Positions 38,589 through 51,869 of a stretch of DNA of 64,000 nt are shown here, piece by piece (the stretch's first letter is position 1; every line of letters begins with the position of its first letter). The stretch comes from Paramacrobiotus metropolitanus. Its lineage: Eukaryota; Tardigrada; Eutardigrada; Parachela; Macrobiotidae. The notes under the pieces were generated by a model that was not told where the DNA came from, did not search any database, and was given only the letters and a program-made list of their open reading frames with translations. The DNA is taken from contig NW_026570323.1 of the NCBI RefSeq assembly GCF_019649055.1, positions 310,001-374,000 of the forward strand, read 5' to 3'. Both the position numbers and the translations under genes were made by a program.

Positions 38589-41500
38589 ATGTCGGAAAAC
38601 TCGTCTTCATCGAGCCGAGCCGCCAGTCCGCAACGGGAAAGTACAAGTGATGGGCTTGCGATGCGAATGAAACGGATGCTGCGAAGTGAAGATTCAACCG
38701 ATGTGCAGTTCGCAGTAGGACGGCATTTCGGGCCAGCGAAGATCATTCGCGCACACAAGTAAGAATACGCACTGTCTCCATTTCGGAGCTTGTTGATGCT
38801 TCGAGGTTTCTGAAGCTTGGGCATGATGGAGCTGCTACATTTAGACATTTATACGTGATCGAGAATGCTGCATGATTTTTGAATATTACAGGTGTATGCT
38901 GAGCATCTGCAGCGAAGTCTTCCACACCATGTTTTACGGCAGCTTGCCCGACAAGTGTGAGGCTCCCATCGACATTCCTGATGTTCTTCCGGCCGGCTTC
39001 GAGAGGATGCTAAAGTGCGTACAGATTAAGCAATTCGTGCACAGGATTACTTGGCGTGTTTGGATTCACACAGCCGCAAACTACCTCGCGCTAATGGTGT
39101 ACCGTGTATGTTTCACCGCAGCTACATCTACACGGACGCGATGGATGTTACTACAGACGATGTTTTCTCCACGATGCAGTGCGCGGACAAGTACGATTTG
39201 CCACACCTTCGCGAGCACTGCTACGATTTCATCCTCGACGATCTCCAAGTCAAGAACTGTCTGCAACACGTGGAAAATGTCTGCTTCTCCAGCATACTCT
39301 CATCGCTGCGCTGGTATATTTCAGTTTGTTCGTTACAGGCGCTTGCGTTTCCGATTGGAACGGAAACCAGTATCGTGGAGAACTGTCTGCACTTTGTGGA
39401 TGTGCGCTGTGAGCCGGTCTTGAAATCAAAAGGTTTCAGTGAGCTGCAGCACAGCACACTACATATGATTGTCAAGCGTGATACGCTTTTTGCGGACGAA
39501 AACCTCATCTATACCGCGGTCGATAAGTAAGGATTTGAACAAGTTGATATGGAAATGGAAAATTCCGAAGTTGTGGCTATTTTGCTGACGGTTCTATATT
39601 CCGCAGGTGGGCGGTGGCTGCCTGTCAACGGGATAACCTAGAGCCGTCGCTGACCAACCGGCGCAAGGCGTTGGGCGACGTTCTGCACTTGATCCGCTTT
39701 CCACTGATGACCGACAAACAGCTGGCCGATGGTCCCGCCGGCGTAAGTCAGTCTGATTTGTTAACAAGCCGCTAACTTTTGCTGCCACGATCTCTCGCGC
39801 TTTATTTGATCGTTATTTAAATCATTAGTTTTCCTCACATTCCGGGCTTGTTCTTGGCGACTGGGCTATTGCCCGATATATCTCAAACAGTGTGGTTCTG
39901 TATTTCTGTAGACTGGTCTGCTTTTGCCATCTGAGCTGTTAGAAATCCACCTTCAGAAGCACGCTACAGTGAAGCGACCGCTGCTCTTCCCCACGCAGCC
40001 ACGCCAACCCCCGTTGATTCGTGTCGGTGATATGGCATTCCAGGACTGCGAGGAAATCTTCATCGAGGGCTCACAGGTGTGTACTCTGCATTACTCACTG
40101 TAGGAAAAAATGCCAAGTTGACTCGATAATACAGTTTACTGATGCATTTTGACGCTGGCAGCTCACGGTTTACCATAGGCAAAATTATTAAATCGGCATT
40201 AGTAAAACTTTCTCTCACTTCACTTATGGGTCTACGACCATTGACTAGTTTAATTAAATTGATTTTAGTGTAGCTGACCCCTGGTAAATTGACAAAAACA
40301 AATCCAGTACCTTTTAAATATCATTCAAAAAAACGCGAGTGATTCTGTATGTGTCTTCAGAAAGTAGCAGTTTGTTTAACGGAAAACAGTACTAGCAGCG
40401 TGTTCACTGAAGGTTTGTTGTTCTGCTACGGCCCAGTTACACTGTTGGCATTCGAGTCGGATTTCGACAAGACTCTCGAAACTTGAATAACTGTTTTCTT
40501 TTCGTGCAAGTTGCAGTGCACTTCTGGAGCTCGTGTTTGTCGGAGATTTCATACATGCCCACAATGCTCTCCACGCCAGCCATACCCAGATATTTATATT
40601 TGGCAATAATATACTTACTCTATATTTCTCATTTATACCTTTACATTTAAAATACGAAAAGCCATTTTTATCTGTTCACTCGGTCGATTGCTTACAGCGG
40701 CCGACTATAGTGCGTCACCAGATTATCAAGGTCTATGATTGTCACGTCGTGTGGCTTTGGTACTTAGTGAGCCACCTTGATGGCCGGACCACAGACGTAA
40801 AGCCATCCTTTTAGTCAGTCGATTCCTGTACTCCATCGCAGCTTTAGTAAAAATAAACTAGGACTGTTATGTTGAAATACTTACTCTTTTGTTTTGAATG
40901 TAGCCCACCGGTCAGCTGTATCTGACTTATCTAAAACGTTTTGAAAGTAGAATAAGACAGCGCTACATGTTCCAGCTCGAGACAGTTTTCGTGCAAACCT
41001 GAACGTTTCACGCCTCATATATTCACAAAACTTATTAAATGCGAAATGTCTCTTTGAAAAATAGCTCATTTTTCCTAAATTTCTCACATTTTCAAATACA
41101 GCAAAGCATCGTCAGCTTCGCGCGAAGTATACGAGCAAGTATCCGTAACCATTTGATTTAATTGCTTCGCTTACATAACTGACAACCCTTTACCGTTATA
41201 AGAGATTACAAGCTCTTCATTTATAGTTTTTTTATTACATTATACTTATAAGTAATGCTGGGTTTGCAATTCTACTGGGTTTGCGTGACCCCTTTATCGT
41301 AGATTCGCGAATATACATTTGGACATCCGAAAGTCCGACCAAGCAAGCCGGTATGAAATACCAAGCAATTAACCAATACCCCCTCTTTGCGAAAATTAAA
41401 TATGCTCACCTAGATTTCGAAGGTTTTAGGGTCCGCAGGATTCTGAGTACTGGTTTCCAGCCGAAGTGATCGGTGCCCGCGGAACAGCCGTCGTCTGTGT

Positions 41501-41834
41501 GTTACTGATTTCCGACTCCGAGCAAATCGTCAAGATAAAACCGGAGACACTTATTCGGGCCTCGAACATCCTGACCAACGGCCAAAGGATTTTGCTGTAT
41601 GAAGATGGTTACGGCGGCCATATGCACGCCACGTATATGAGGCGCGATGGTGACGTCCATTACGTTTATCCAGCGGACGATGATGAACCTGACGAGGTCG
41701 CGAAGTTTGGGGATATTATTATTAAGGACGAAATAGTGAGAGAGTGGAAAAGAGCGCAGGTGGAGGGCAGCGAAAGGAACACACCGGGAGCTGCCACTCT
41801 AAAACGTTCTCTGGATGCGGCCGATCTGAACTAA
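38589..41834 (+). CDS. BTB/BACK domain protein, tandem family gene 3
   Basis: Seven exons: 38589-38758, 38892-39014, 39122-39278, 39339-39526, 39607-39742, 39912-40076 and 41439-41834 (1,335 nt, 444 residues). The C-terminal domain, one exon in genes 1, 2 and 4, is split here by a 1.36-kb intron, as in gene 5. BTB motifs: TDVQFAVGRHFG, MFYGSLPDKC, CADKYDLPHL. BACK motifs: IVENCLHFVD, LIRFPLMTDKQLADGP. Intron 3 is only 60 bp and keeps the frame open, so retention would insert 20 residues. The tail YWFPAEVIGARGTAVV matches the family, ending KRSLDAADLN. Confidence 0.85.
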
Positions 41835-41839
41835 CTGAC

Positions 41840-42715
41840 CGAGTCAATGGTCTTTTACAGAAGTGCAGTTTCCCTTGAATATGAAATTGTTAGTCTGGAG
41901 CGGCGTTTGGTTATCTATCATTCCAGGAGACATTTTTACAATTTTTAAATTAAATTTTACGGGAACATTTCTGGACAAATACTGAAACATAAGTATTGTA
42001 AATTGTAGAAGTATTTTTGTTATACCCTGTTCTGTTTTTGTTTTATCAATAAAGTATGTAATTAACTATGTATTCCGTCTCTGCGTATCTTATATTAACC
42101 AAATCAAAGAAGTTATGCTTTATAATACGAACAACAGTATGATTTCGACAATTATGAACGCAAGTACTGCAAAATATGAAAATCTGTGGATTACCGTACG
42201 TGAAAATCTGTGGAAACTGCATTAAACGCAGAAGCAAGTGACCCTTCCGAATGATACGAAATAGTTTAATTCAGGGAACGTCGTTAACCTTTAAGCACCC
42301 AGCGAATGATAACTGCAGATTTCGCTTGAAGCGACAATGCTTGAGAATTCCACAGGTGCAGTGTGCGTTGCTGTAGGTATCGACGCATCGCCACATCGAT
42401 ATTTCCGTTTGCACCTGACTGCTATGCATAGGTTGGTGTTTGAATTACATCGCATTTACAATGGACAAGAAGGCGACTTCTTCTTAATCTTCAATCGTAT
42501 TCTTCGTTCTTGATCTACGTGGAACGGAAAACCAAAAGCTTTTAAAATTGCTTAGATCTGCCATAACCTCTATCGTATCTCGTTGGGTTGGTGACAGCGA
42601 AAGCCATAGGAATGTGCGACTGGAATCTGTTAAGTTGCTAGGGCACTAACAGCAAGCAGTTGTTAATGAGCAATGGCAGAGTACTTTTTGGCGCAGCTGA
42701 TTGATGGGGAATTTC
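41840..42715. other. Intergenic sequence, no gene seen
   Basis: AT-rich DNA with no supported frame. AATAAA near 42,048 may end gene 3 transcripts. Confidence 0.45.
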
Positions 42716-42721
42716 TTATTC

Positions 42722-42925
42722 GCAGATAGATCCGAACAGATGAACGAAAGGCGCGGGCGATCAGGCAAACCTGCCAACCTGGGTCCGTTCTTTTGCAAAC
42801 CAGCGCCGGCAAACCAGACTCACTCTTCACCGAAACATCTGGTGCCAGATGCGGCGTAATGCACTGCATCTTGTTCGATTTTCGCTCATACCCAGTACGC
42901 AGCTGGCTGATAGTCTGGTGAATGT
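42722..42925 (+). pseudogene. Relic of a BTB/BACK exon 5
   Basis: After a CGCAG acceptor-like site at 42,721-42,725, the segment near 42,858 reads NALHLVRFSLIP, then TQLADSLVNV. This matches LHLVRFPL...QLxxGPVK of the MATH-type BTB gene at 59,006-59,141. The upstream part has lost the frame and no other exons are nearby. Confidence 0.6.
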
Positions 42926-43189
42926 TCGCCTTCAGCGAGACGCACCGTGCTTACTGTCGCATACTCTAGCCGTCTTCAGGAGAAAAGTGGCCGGGTTGTG
43001 TTGCAAAACGGTTGCCTTAGAAAAACTGGACACTAATCTGTATAAACATGTCGAAATCAGGCCGCTATTCCATTTCCGACTGAGTTCGCATACTTTAGGT
43101 TGTCCGGGTCGGACAGCTCTGGATTTCAGCTGAGTGAGGTGATCGTTGTGGACATGGGCGATCATTGTCGACGCCTATCAGGACCGGCG

Positions 43190-43760
43190 CTAACTGTCGT
43201 TGTTCTGGAAATGGCGGCACCCAGCTAATTAAGGCTTAACAAGTCAACCGTGCTGCCGCTATTCGGACGCCCTCACACCGAATTCTGTTTCGCAAAGGGT
43301 CAATTAAGCCGGCGTGAAGTAACGTATGAGATGCCAAAAAACGGTTATCAGCTGGTGCGATCTGGCATTCAGGAGGAGACGACGCAATTCAGAAACATCT
43401 TTCGCCGCACGGATTAGGTGACCCAAAACTGTACTCAAAAGGTTTGAGTACAGTTTAAACCCCTTGAGTACAGTTTTGGGTGACCGCTTGCAGGGAAGAT
43501 GTCCGCCGAAGCACTGCCAGATTTAATGCGCAGACGTCATTAGACTGATGTGCCGATTTCATGGCCTTGGCCATCGTGCACAAAACCGATGTTGAAATCG
43601 CATGTACAAGCTTGTCCGGTAATTTCCTACGTAAAGGTACAGCTAGCGCGAAATTTGCGCTTAAAATGATGGCCACGTCACTACGCTTATCTGATTGTCT
43701 AAATTAATGCGCTCCGCAGTTAGATTGTCCATTACCACACCGACCGTTTTTTAGCCACCT
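43190..43760. repeat. Degenerate gene-derived repeat, also at 50.9-51.35 kb and 60.6-60.85 kb
   Basis: CCGAATTCTGTTTCGCAAAGGGTCA and CAATTCAGAAACATCTTTC recur near 51,108 and 51,195. A CCAGATTT...CGTC(C)A block recurs in all three places. Conserved codon-like spacing suggests remains of a protein gene, perhaps BTB-related, but frames are broken. Confidence 0.45.
43417..43485. repeat. 69-bp palindromic element
   Basis: GGTGACCCAAAACTGTACTC at the left is repeated inverted at the right (22 bp perfect), around a smaller internal copy GTTTGAGTACAGTTTAAAC. Probably a tiny MITE remnant. Confidence 0.7.
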
Positions 43761-44411
43761 TACGCCAGGCAGTTCCTGTTATTCTCATTGAATTATGTGG
43801 CGTGTACCAAGCCACCAGCCAGCCCAATGCAAGTTACGTGCTCAAACAGTGTGGCGTGGCGCGCCGTAGTGTGAAGTTTGGCGTAACACGCAAATTTGTG
43901 TAGTTCGCTGTATTGATTCGTCAGAAATTACCGGACAAGCTTGTACAGTGATGTACTCGTAGATGTGTGCCGGAAATCTCATCGGTAAATCGGAACCCGA
44001 AGCAGTATTTATTTCGTTTCATTGCCGCTTATTATAACTATCATAACTTTTGTACAAAAATTGTAAATGAAGTAACAGTCAAATTATGGCGATTAATTTT
44101 GTACAGTCTTATCCGATAGGATTGACAAAAAATCGTATGACCAATAAAGCCAGCAATACAATTTTCATAATCGAATGACACAATCCACACACAATTTTTA
44201 TCCGCACAATTTTACAATCCGTATGAACAATTCAAGTGACATCTACATAACAGTGATAAACAATTAACCCTGATGATAAGTGACTTATAGTGGAAAGCGC
44301 TGCCATGCGATGATAATCTCGAATTTTAAGGCGGTTAATCTGGCATCGCAATATAATCTTTTTGCCAGGCCCTGCACCAAGGTTTAGTGTAATCTTTCCA
44401 TCGAGATGACT

Positions 44412-45077
44412 CTAGGCACTTGTTTGATTCTGGTTTGCGTTGTTGTTTGAAAACAACTGTAGGAATCTTTCCACTGTGGCTTTCTTTTCTGAGCAGTCGC
44501 TAAAGGTGTAGCCGGGATCACAAACACACCGACCACAATCACAATGCCCGTGTCCGTCACCTAAACAAGGGCGAGGTACAGAAATTATGTAGCAGCAATA
44601 ATAAAACTGTTCACAACTTAGTACTACAAATTTTTTTGGCTTCGTCTTATGAAAATCACGAATAATTCCTCTGCATTATGCACAAGAAAAATAAAAGGCG
44701 TCAATGCAAGTACAAACAGAGTTGTGTATAACTTATTATTATGGTTAGCATAAAAATTTGAATAAAGTGATATTAATTACAATAATAACCACTTGACGGT
44801 GTTGTACTACACATAAAATGTTTAAATCGTATTATACTGTAATATAACAACGAGGATGTAAGTTTTTAGCACAATAAATGAGAAAATACGATACTGTACG
44901 TGCTAATGGACTGCCACGGACAGTTGTATTACTGATGGTGCTATACCCGCAGCATGCGGTACTGTACTCACACACTTCCCCGTTGATAGCTGGACAGCTT
45001 ATGTTGTCGCATTCGCAGTATTTGCCAGAAGTTTTGATGACAGGCGGACGTTTTTTGCTGAACATTCCACGAGTCCC
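44412..45077 (-). CDS. Integrin beta-like EGF fragment, two exons
   Basis: Minus-strand exon 45,077-44,972 encodes GKYCECDNISCPAINGEVC, and exon 44,560-44,412 encodes GHGHCDCGRCVCDPGYTFSDC and then reaches a stop. Acceptors (ATACAG, TTTAG) and the donor GTGAGT agree in phase, and the Cys pattern is that of integrin EGF modules (GKxCECDNxxC.. then CxCGxCxC). The fragment lacks the beta-tail, membrane and cytoplasmic parts and ends early, so it is a truncated duplicate or part of a rearranged gene. Upstream exons are uncertain; 47,690-47,560 on the same strand encodes VCNCVTYEAVNCAICP and could belong. Confidence 0.6.
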
Positions 45078-45389
45078 CTGTATTCATATATAGTATAGCG
45101 AAAAGCCGATATAATTTACTTATTTAGCAATAGCGAAGTAACAAGTGATCGAAGGATCGAATCAAAGCCAGTATATTAACTGCAGCATACTCCCTAATGG
45201 CTATACGCAATTAAATAATTAGTTATCTGTAGCGAATAATACGAGTAGAACACAATCGAACGCCGCGAAAAATTACCATACTTTATATTACTGCTTAACA
45301 TTTGCGAACTCACTTCCCACGTTCGACATGATGTGCACTGTCCATCGACGCAAGTGCCCCGACCACTACAGGGTTCCCGTTCGTCTGTA

Positions 45390-48015
45390 AAAATTTACGA
45401 GTATAATTCGTTTTCACTTTTTTATTATGTTATGGCTTTTCCGGTCTCGATGATTCAGATCTTTTTGTAGCTATGCTCGAGCGAAACGAATCGAAGGTCA
45501 CCTATGCACAAGAATATAGGATTTTTGTCACGTTGTTCACGTCCTAATAATTCTTCGGAATAAAATGGAAATAATTATAGAAATAATAATTTCCGTATAA
45601 CGGATATTAGTAAACATCACCTGTTAAATAAATTTTTATGTAAATTATTTAGTTATCTTGGTAGGGAGTGATAATGATTCAGTACTATACTACAAGCAAA
45701 AGCGGTGCACTTCCCTAGTAAAGATCTTGTTCCTTTGATAAGTAAGTACATATTTGTACTTTGCACCCTACAATAATATTGTAGGGTGTAAAATACAGTA
45801 CCTACTTACTATATTGATATACAGTACAACACAACACAGGCACACAAGCCTAGTAGGAATAACTGGTAATAATTTAAACACACCACTACACCGGTTTACA
45901 TTCATGTTACATATTCGTACTTTATAAAAGGTAATGATAAAAATTGCAAAACTTATTAGCACCAATATAAAATGCACTCGCATGGGTATGCCAAGATGAA
46001 ATTGCGGTGCTCTTGAAGGTATTAATATTATGTAACATCACTTACAGAGTACAATAAGCTATATTTACACCAAAAGCGCATTACCGTTCAAAATTTTTCT
46101 CGAGAATATTGTGCTTCTAAAAGCGATGTACGAGTACATAATAAATATTTTTATATAGATATAGAAGTGTACGTACTGATATAGAAGTTGAAGTTTCGAT
46201 TTGGGGGATTGGGCCTGGAATTAACCACAACAGAGTGTTACGGTCAGTGAAAACTCATTGATACTTAAAGTCATAACCACGTTGGCAAGGCGCTTCCTGA
46301 CAAGAACGTTTCGTTGGGCACGAAATGTTTAGAAATACTGCAGTAAATGAACAAAGAACATTCCAAACGTAAGTTGCCATATTTTGCAACTAAAACGCAC
46401 TCGGCATTAATAGCCATGCTTTAATACGGCTACCGACGTCGCTCATATTCGTACTACTATACCGTACACTCGTTGGGATAAAAGAGAATATCCCTTGTAT
46501 TACAAATGCACAACAAACAGTGTAATGACCTTGGTTGAAAGTAACAAGAAATCACTCACTCAATGCAGGTGTTATTTACAGGGTTGGCGAAAACACCGTG
46601 ATGGTGAACACAGGAAACGAAGAGTATGACCGCGAAAGTACGCAGCATTTTGCAAATTACGGCGTAAACTTAGCTTAACAAAAAATGCACGAGTTCAGAT
46701 TGATGTTTAAAGGTACTCACACCAAGTTTGCTATCTGTACTGAGCTGATCCGTGCTGTATATATGGACACACGTTCTTCCATGCCGGTGTACAAAGATCA
46801 CAGAAATAATGCATCTAGGGACGCGTCGATAAGGAACTGTAGCTGTGAGTGCTTGGAAACAGATTAATTCTTCAGATTTCTTTGCAGGTACTTTGTGACT
46901 CATAGTCCAAACTCGAAAGTTACGAAGCCAAACACAACTAAATAAGAGTATAAACACATCTCCAAAGGAGATTGTTATCTTAGTTCGGTTGCTTTAAAAT
47001 TGACAGCCAATCCTCTAATCAGGCAGGTAGTAGTATTACTTTTTGGCTTGGCTCCGGGATGTTGTATAACTCGATGGGCTGATATTTTTCTGACATTATT
47101 TTTTCCAGAAAAATCGTTTGCCAAATGCAACACAATATTGTGCAGCACTTCGCTGCAGCAACCTCTATCGGTTTGCGGCTTCGGTATCAACTAGGACGGC
47201 TGCAGCTCCCGCATAACGCAAAAACTGCAAATTTAGAGTTATGCTGATTGTTAATCACTGTAATTACACAAGCGGCATAAAGCAGTACTGTAGAGATACA
47301 GAATTCTAGAAACTTCTTCTTCTACACTAATCGAGAGCAGCTTCCTTGCAAATCAAAAGATTACTTCAGAACAAGCGTCGCACGGCCTTTTGCTGACCAT
47401 GTGATTGCTTCACTGAACGATCGATTTTGGGACACTATTCAACGGGCACTAGGCAGTGGTTGAAAATATGTACTACTTGTTTGTTTGTTTGTTTGTTTAA
47501 TGAGTAATCCACTAAATACTACTGTTACTAAATCATTTGATCACGTCGTAGAAATATATGTATTGGTAGATTTACCGGAACAGGATCGTACATTTCGGGC
47601 TGAAATGGAGCGCTGGAATTGCCGCTGGCATAGGAATCCGGACAAATGGCGCAATTAACAGCCTCATAAGTCACACAATTACAGACTAATCCACCCTGAT
47701 GATTAAGCTTTGGCGTTGCAGGATTGAAAATACCAAATCCTAGGGTAGAGTACTCCTACGCTAATTGTAAGCGCAAAAATCGTTTAAACAGAAATGCATT
47801 CAGAATACAATATAAATGTAAACGTTTAAGTAACACGGGTACTCTGTAGTCTGTACGTAAGCTTGCTCGACCAAATACAAAGATACTGCCGTAGAAACAC
47901 CAGAAAATTCAAAAGGCAGTAACAAGTACTCGTACGTATTCAAAACGTAAAGGAAATAACACAATCATGCACCAATTTTCGCATGAAAACGGAAGGATAC
48001 TAGATTTTATCCAAG
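45390..48015. other. Intergenic sequence with repeats, no firm gene
   Basis: AT-rich region. Seen: a hairpin at 45,740-45,811, a (GTTT)n microsatellite near 47,480, and a Cys-rich exon-like segment on the minus strand near 47,560-47,690. Other frames look like noise. Confidence 0.4.
45740..45811. repeat. Imperfect 70-nt hairpin
   Basis: GCACCCTACAAT and ATTGTAGGGTG pair around a 3-base loop, and the stem extends through AAGTAAGTAC and its complement with a few mismatches. It has pre-miRNA-like size but could equally be a small MITE. Confidence 0.5.
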
Positions 48016-48019
48016 TCTT

Positions 48020-48190
48020 CCTTGGGTATTCCTTATCTGAGCAAATATCCCGTACGCATGTCTCCTTGACAGGAACATACGCAGTGACGCACTCACCAAC
48101 CCGGCTTTCGGCCGCACCGGTGACGGACTGACGGATACAATAAAAGCTGACGATGGAGTTTTGTCGCCCACAGGTGGCGGTCTGAAAGAA
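48020..48190 (+). promoter_or_regulatory. Conserved upstream block of BTB gene 4
   Basis: TATTCCTTATCTGAGCAAA, CTCCTTGACAGGAACATACG and GTCGCCCACAGGTGGCGG, in the same order as upstream of genes 1 and 2. Confidence 0.55.
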
Positions 48191-48483
48191 AAACTGTGGC
48201 ATTTCCGTTGCATGTTTTGCTTTTATTACAGTACTTTCGCTACAGGGTACATGCCTACAGTAGACAGTAGTGAGCCTCAATGAAAACAGTGGCTACCGTA
48301 AGCCCTGTCAGAGTTCTTTGCGAATTTTGCGATTGATTTTATTATGATTACTGAACAGTTTACAGTACATCAAATTATCAAAGCATTGATTTTCCTGTCG
48401 AGAAAAGCATCTGCAATTGGCAAATTCAACTTTTTTTGTGAGTGTGGGCTATTATCAAGCTCATAATGCGCGGGAAACTTGGC

Positions 48484-50485
48484 ATGTCGGAAAATTCGTC
48501 TTCATCAAATGGGGCGCATAGTCCGCCACCGAGAGGCGCACTTGATGGGATCGCGGATCGGATGAAACGCATGCTGGAAAGTGGAGATCTGTCTGATGTA
48601 CAATTTGAAGTAGGACGGGACTTCGGACCAGCGAAGATCTTTCGAGCCCACAAGTGAGAATAAAACATGCATGGTTCCTCTGGCAGCTGTTCTAGTCCGT
48701 CATCCACATCAGTGCTGTGGAAATTTGAACATATTTTTCGTTTGCGCAAGAAGCTGCATGTGTTAATATTGCAGATATGTGCTAAGCAGCAGCAGCGAGG
48801 TGTTCTACACTATGTTTTACGGGAGTCTACCCGACAAGTGTGACACGACCATCGACATTCCTGATGTTCCTGAAGATGCTTTCGCGATCATGCTCAGGTG
48901 CGTTGAGGTCTCGATCTAGTTGAAATGGTTGGCTAATTGGCAGACGAGTGTTCTATGCCTAGTGCCTCCTGCTAATATCTATGCTTTTGCAGGTATATCT
49001 ATACGGACAGTGTGGATTTACTAGATGAGGATAATGTTTACCCTACGATGGTGTGCGCTGACAAGTACGACCTACGACGTTTGGCCGATCACTGTTTCGA
49101 CTACATCCTCGCTGATCTCAGGGCAGAAAATTGTCTGCATCATCTGGAAAAGGTATGACCTTACCAAACCAGTTGCATCGCTTAGCCGTAATGCTTCGCT
49201 GAAGTTATTGCTGTTGTTTTTCTAGGCTCTTTCATGGGGCACCCCGACCGCACATATCGTGGAAAATTGTCTGCATTTCGTGGATGTGTACTGTCAAGAG
49301 GTCTTGGGATCCGAAGACTTTGCTGAAATTAAACACAGCACATTGCGAAGAATTGTGGAGCGCGACACGTTTTTCGCGGAGGAAGACGTCATCTACACGG
49401 CGGTGAGCAAGTAAGCAGGACGCCGAATCAACCATGATTGAAATGTTTATTATCTTATTGTTAATTAAATTACAGTTGGGCGCTCGCGGCCTGCGCCCGC
49501 AGTAAGTTGGAGGCATCGCCGGCCAATCGGCGGAAGGTGCTGGGACAAGTTCTTCACCTGATACGATTCCCGCTGATGACGGACAAGCAACTGGCAGACG
49601 GTCCCGCTGGCGTAAGTTAAACTCAAGACTTCAGACTGAAACACGTTTGATTTTAAAAACACCTTTTAGCCGTTTTTTGAAACGATTTATACTGAAATAG
49701 AATGGCATCTGAACCTAAAAAACGCTGTAACAAATACTTGGTTCTAAAAAACGCTCGGCGGTGCGCACGACCACCACGGCAGCAGCCAGAACAGTGTTTT
49801 ATGCATTATAGGTTATAACATAAATAATAGTTAAATACTGCCAGCAGTGAGTTGCTTTTTGTAGTCGTTAGTGTGTGATTTGACGATGCAGCATGAGCAG
49901 GTAAAAGATTTCCGTTTGATACAGAGCGGTTTGCTGAAATCATCAACGTTAATGGAGATTTATATTCACAAGCACGCCACGGAGCAACGTCCTGTGCCGT
50001 CTGGCTTATTCCCCACGCAACCGCGGCAATCCCCGTTGATCCGTGTAGGCAGCATGGAGTTAAAGCACAAGGAGGAGATATTCGTGGAGGACGGACTGCA
50101 CTGGTATCCTGCCCAAGTATTAGGAACACGTGGATCAGCCGTCGTCGGGCTGTCGCTGCACTTTACTGACAAGATTGTCAAGGCCGAAGCGGACCAGTTT
50201 ATTCGGGCCTCGGACATCCTGACCGCTGGGCAACCGATCATTTGGTGGAATACATCCTTGGGACCTTGGGGGCGTTGTAAACCCGGAACGTACTTAAAGC
50301 CGGACGTCGACCAGCGGCATGCTATCGATGCGGCTGACTACGAACTAAAGCTGCGGCTCCGCGATATAACTTTAAGCGGTATTCAAGTGCGAACGTGGAA
50401 AAAGGCGAGAGTTCACAGCAACGGGGGAGGCGCACAGGGAAACCCTCAGAGGAAGCGTACACTGGATGCTGCTAATCTTGTCTGA
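48484..50485 (+). CDS. BTB/BACK domain protein, tandem family gene 4
   Basis: Six exons: 48484-48653, 48775-48897, 48993-49152, 49226-49410, 49476-49611 and 49925-50485 (1,335 nt, 444 residues). ATG 48,484 (MSENSSSSNGA) is chosen by family comparison; an upstream in-frame ATG at 48,442 exists. BTB motifs: LSDVQFEVGRDFG, FYTMFYGSLPDKC, CADKYDLRRL. BACK motifs: HIVENCLHFVD, LIRFPLMTDKQLADGP. The C-terminal domain is one exon, with HWYPAQVLGTRGSAVVGL and the tail KRTLDAANLV. No lesions. It most resembles genes 1 and 2. Confidence 0.85.
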
Positions 50486-50489
50486 TATG

Positions 50490-50900
50490 CGGATTCTGTC
50501 GTTCCATTGCCATGGTTACGAAAGCCCATTAAGTGTATAATTTGCCGTTTTTCGCAGAAAAGTAAAAAGATGACATATATTTTTTCAAACTGCTTTTAAA
50601 TACGTAATCATTTTCGATACAGGCACATTAAATCATGGTCATTCCATCTCAGTTAGTTTAGCCGCTGCTGTGCGGAATACGATTTCCAAAAGGTGTCGTT
50701 GTTCAAGATTCGCGCACCAGAAGGTCTGATAATGGACTGTTTCGTGTGCACACTGCAAAGTTATACTGAGCTCATTAAGAAACCATTAAGTGGCACTTAA
50801 CATAAAAGATTCACACATACATCAATCATTGACATAACACGTTCCATATTGACAGTTTACCTAACTAAATGATATCAGTTACACAGCTTCCGCGTGGTAC
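50490..50900. other. 3' flank of BTB gene 4, no gene seen
   Basis: No supported frame or repeat. Confidence 0.4.
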
Positions 50901-50929
50901 GTAACACCATGTACTCCGGTGGCCCGCGT

Positions 50930-51355
50930 CAAACAGCTGGAGTTCCATCCCCGTGAAGAAGTGTTCGTTGACTTGTGCAGCCTTTGGCAGCTGGCACCCA
51001 GCGTTCGTGAGCGGTGAATGCAACCGGCGCTGGTTATCGTTGCGCTGGAAATCTCTGCAGTCTTCACAAAGTCTTTCAAGTGGCCGCTCTTCTGACTCGC
51101 GACCGCCGAATTCTGTTTCGCAAAGGGTCATCTAAGCCGGCCAGAGGCGACATGGAAGCCACCTCTTGGTGCGACCGGGCATTCAAGAGAAGATGGTGCA
51201 ATTCAGAAACATCTTTCTCCGCTCCGACCAGGGGACAGCTTGCAAGGAAGGCTTCATTCGAGATACTCCCAGATTTTTATGGCGCAAACGTCCACGATAC
51301 GGGTCTATTTGTGGTTGATGCGCCGAATTTCGAGACCTTTAGCTATAAATTATAA
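50930..51355. repeat. Degenerate gene-derived repeat (second copy)
   Basis: Shares CGAATTCTGTTTCGCAAAGG, CAATTCAGAAACATCTTTC and a DFYG-VHDT coding-like block (about 51,275-51,310) with 43.2-43.7 kb and 60.7 kb. Frames on both strands are interrupted. Confidence 0.45.
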
Positions 51356-51800
51356 TGTACAAAACACGAGCTAGAATCGCTTGTAGATATCTTTATGTGT
51401 GTGAACCAGCTTGAGTTACTTGAATACTATCGCGTACTGTAGAGCGGCAAAAGATTTTGTTCACCAAATAGCAAAACACGCCGATAATGAATAGAAAATT
51501 TTGTTTCCTGCTTGGTATACAAGTGAAATAAAAACTGGGACGAACATCAGGTGCATTTAAAGGAAGACATGCAGTGTTGCCCTTTGATTTGTTCGTGCCC
51601 ATCCACAATCCAGTGTCTGTCCTTTCTTCCGTCCATCCTTCCGTCCGTCCCAAAGGGATCTTACCATTCCGATGTATGTACAGATATGAACGTGTTTTCC
51701 TATGTTGTTTTACGGTAGCTCGTTTCCTCACACCAAACGTTTTACTAACTGCCACAACCTTTGCTGTAGCATGAAATAACATCAAGCCGAGCGTGACAGG

Positions 51801-51865
51801 ACAAAGCTGGCAAAAGTCTTATAAAACCTTAATTACAGGTTTTATTAGACTTTTGCCAGCTTTGT
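51801..51865. repeat. Near-perfect 28-bp-arm hairpin
   Basis: ACAAAGCTGGCAAAAGTCT... pairs with ...AGACTTTTGCCAGCTTTGT, with one mismatch in 28 and a 9-base loop TTAATTACA. Either a tiny MITE or a precursor of a small RNA. Confidence 0.65.
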
Positions 51866-51869
51866 CTGT

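Noticed and set aside
51014-51355. 113-codon frame as an intact gene
   Set aside because: It covers part of a repeated relic whose other copies are frame-broken, so only decay of an older gene is supported.
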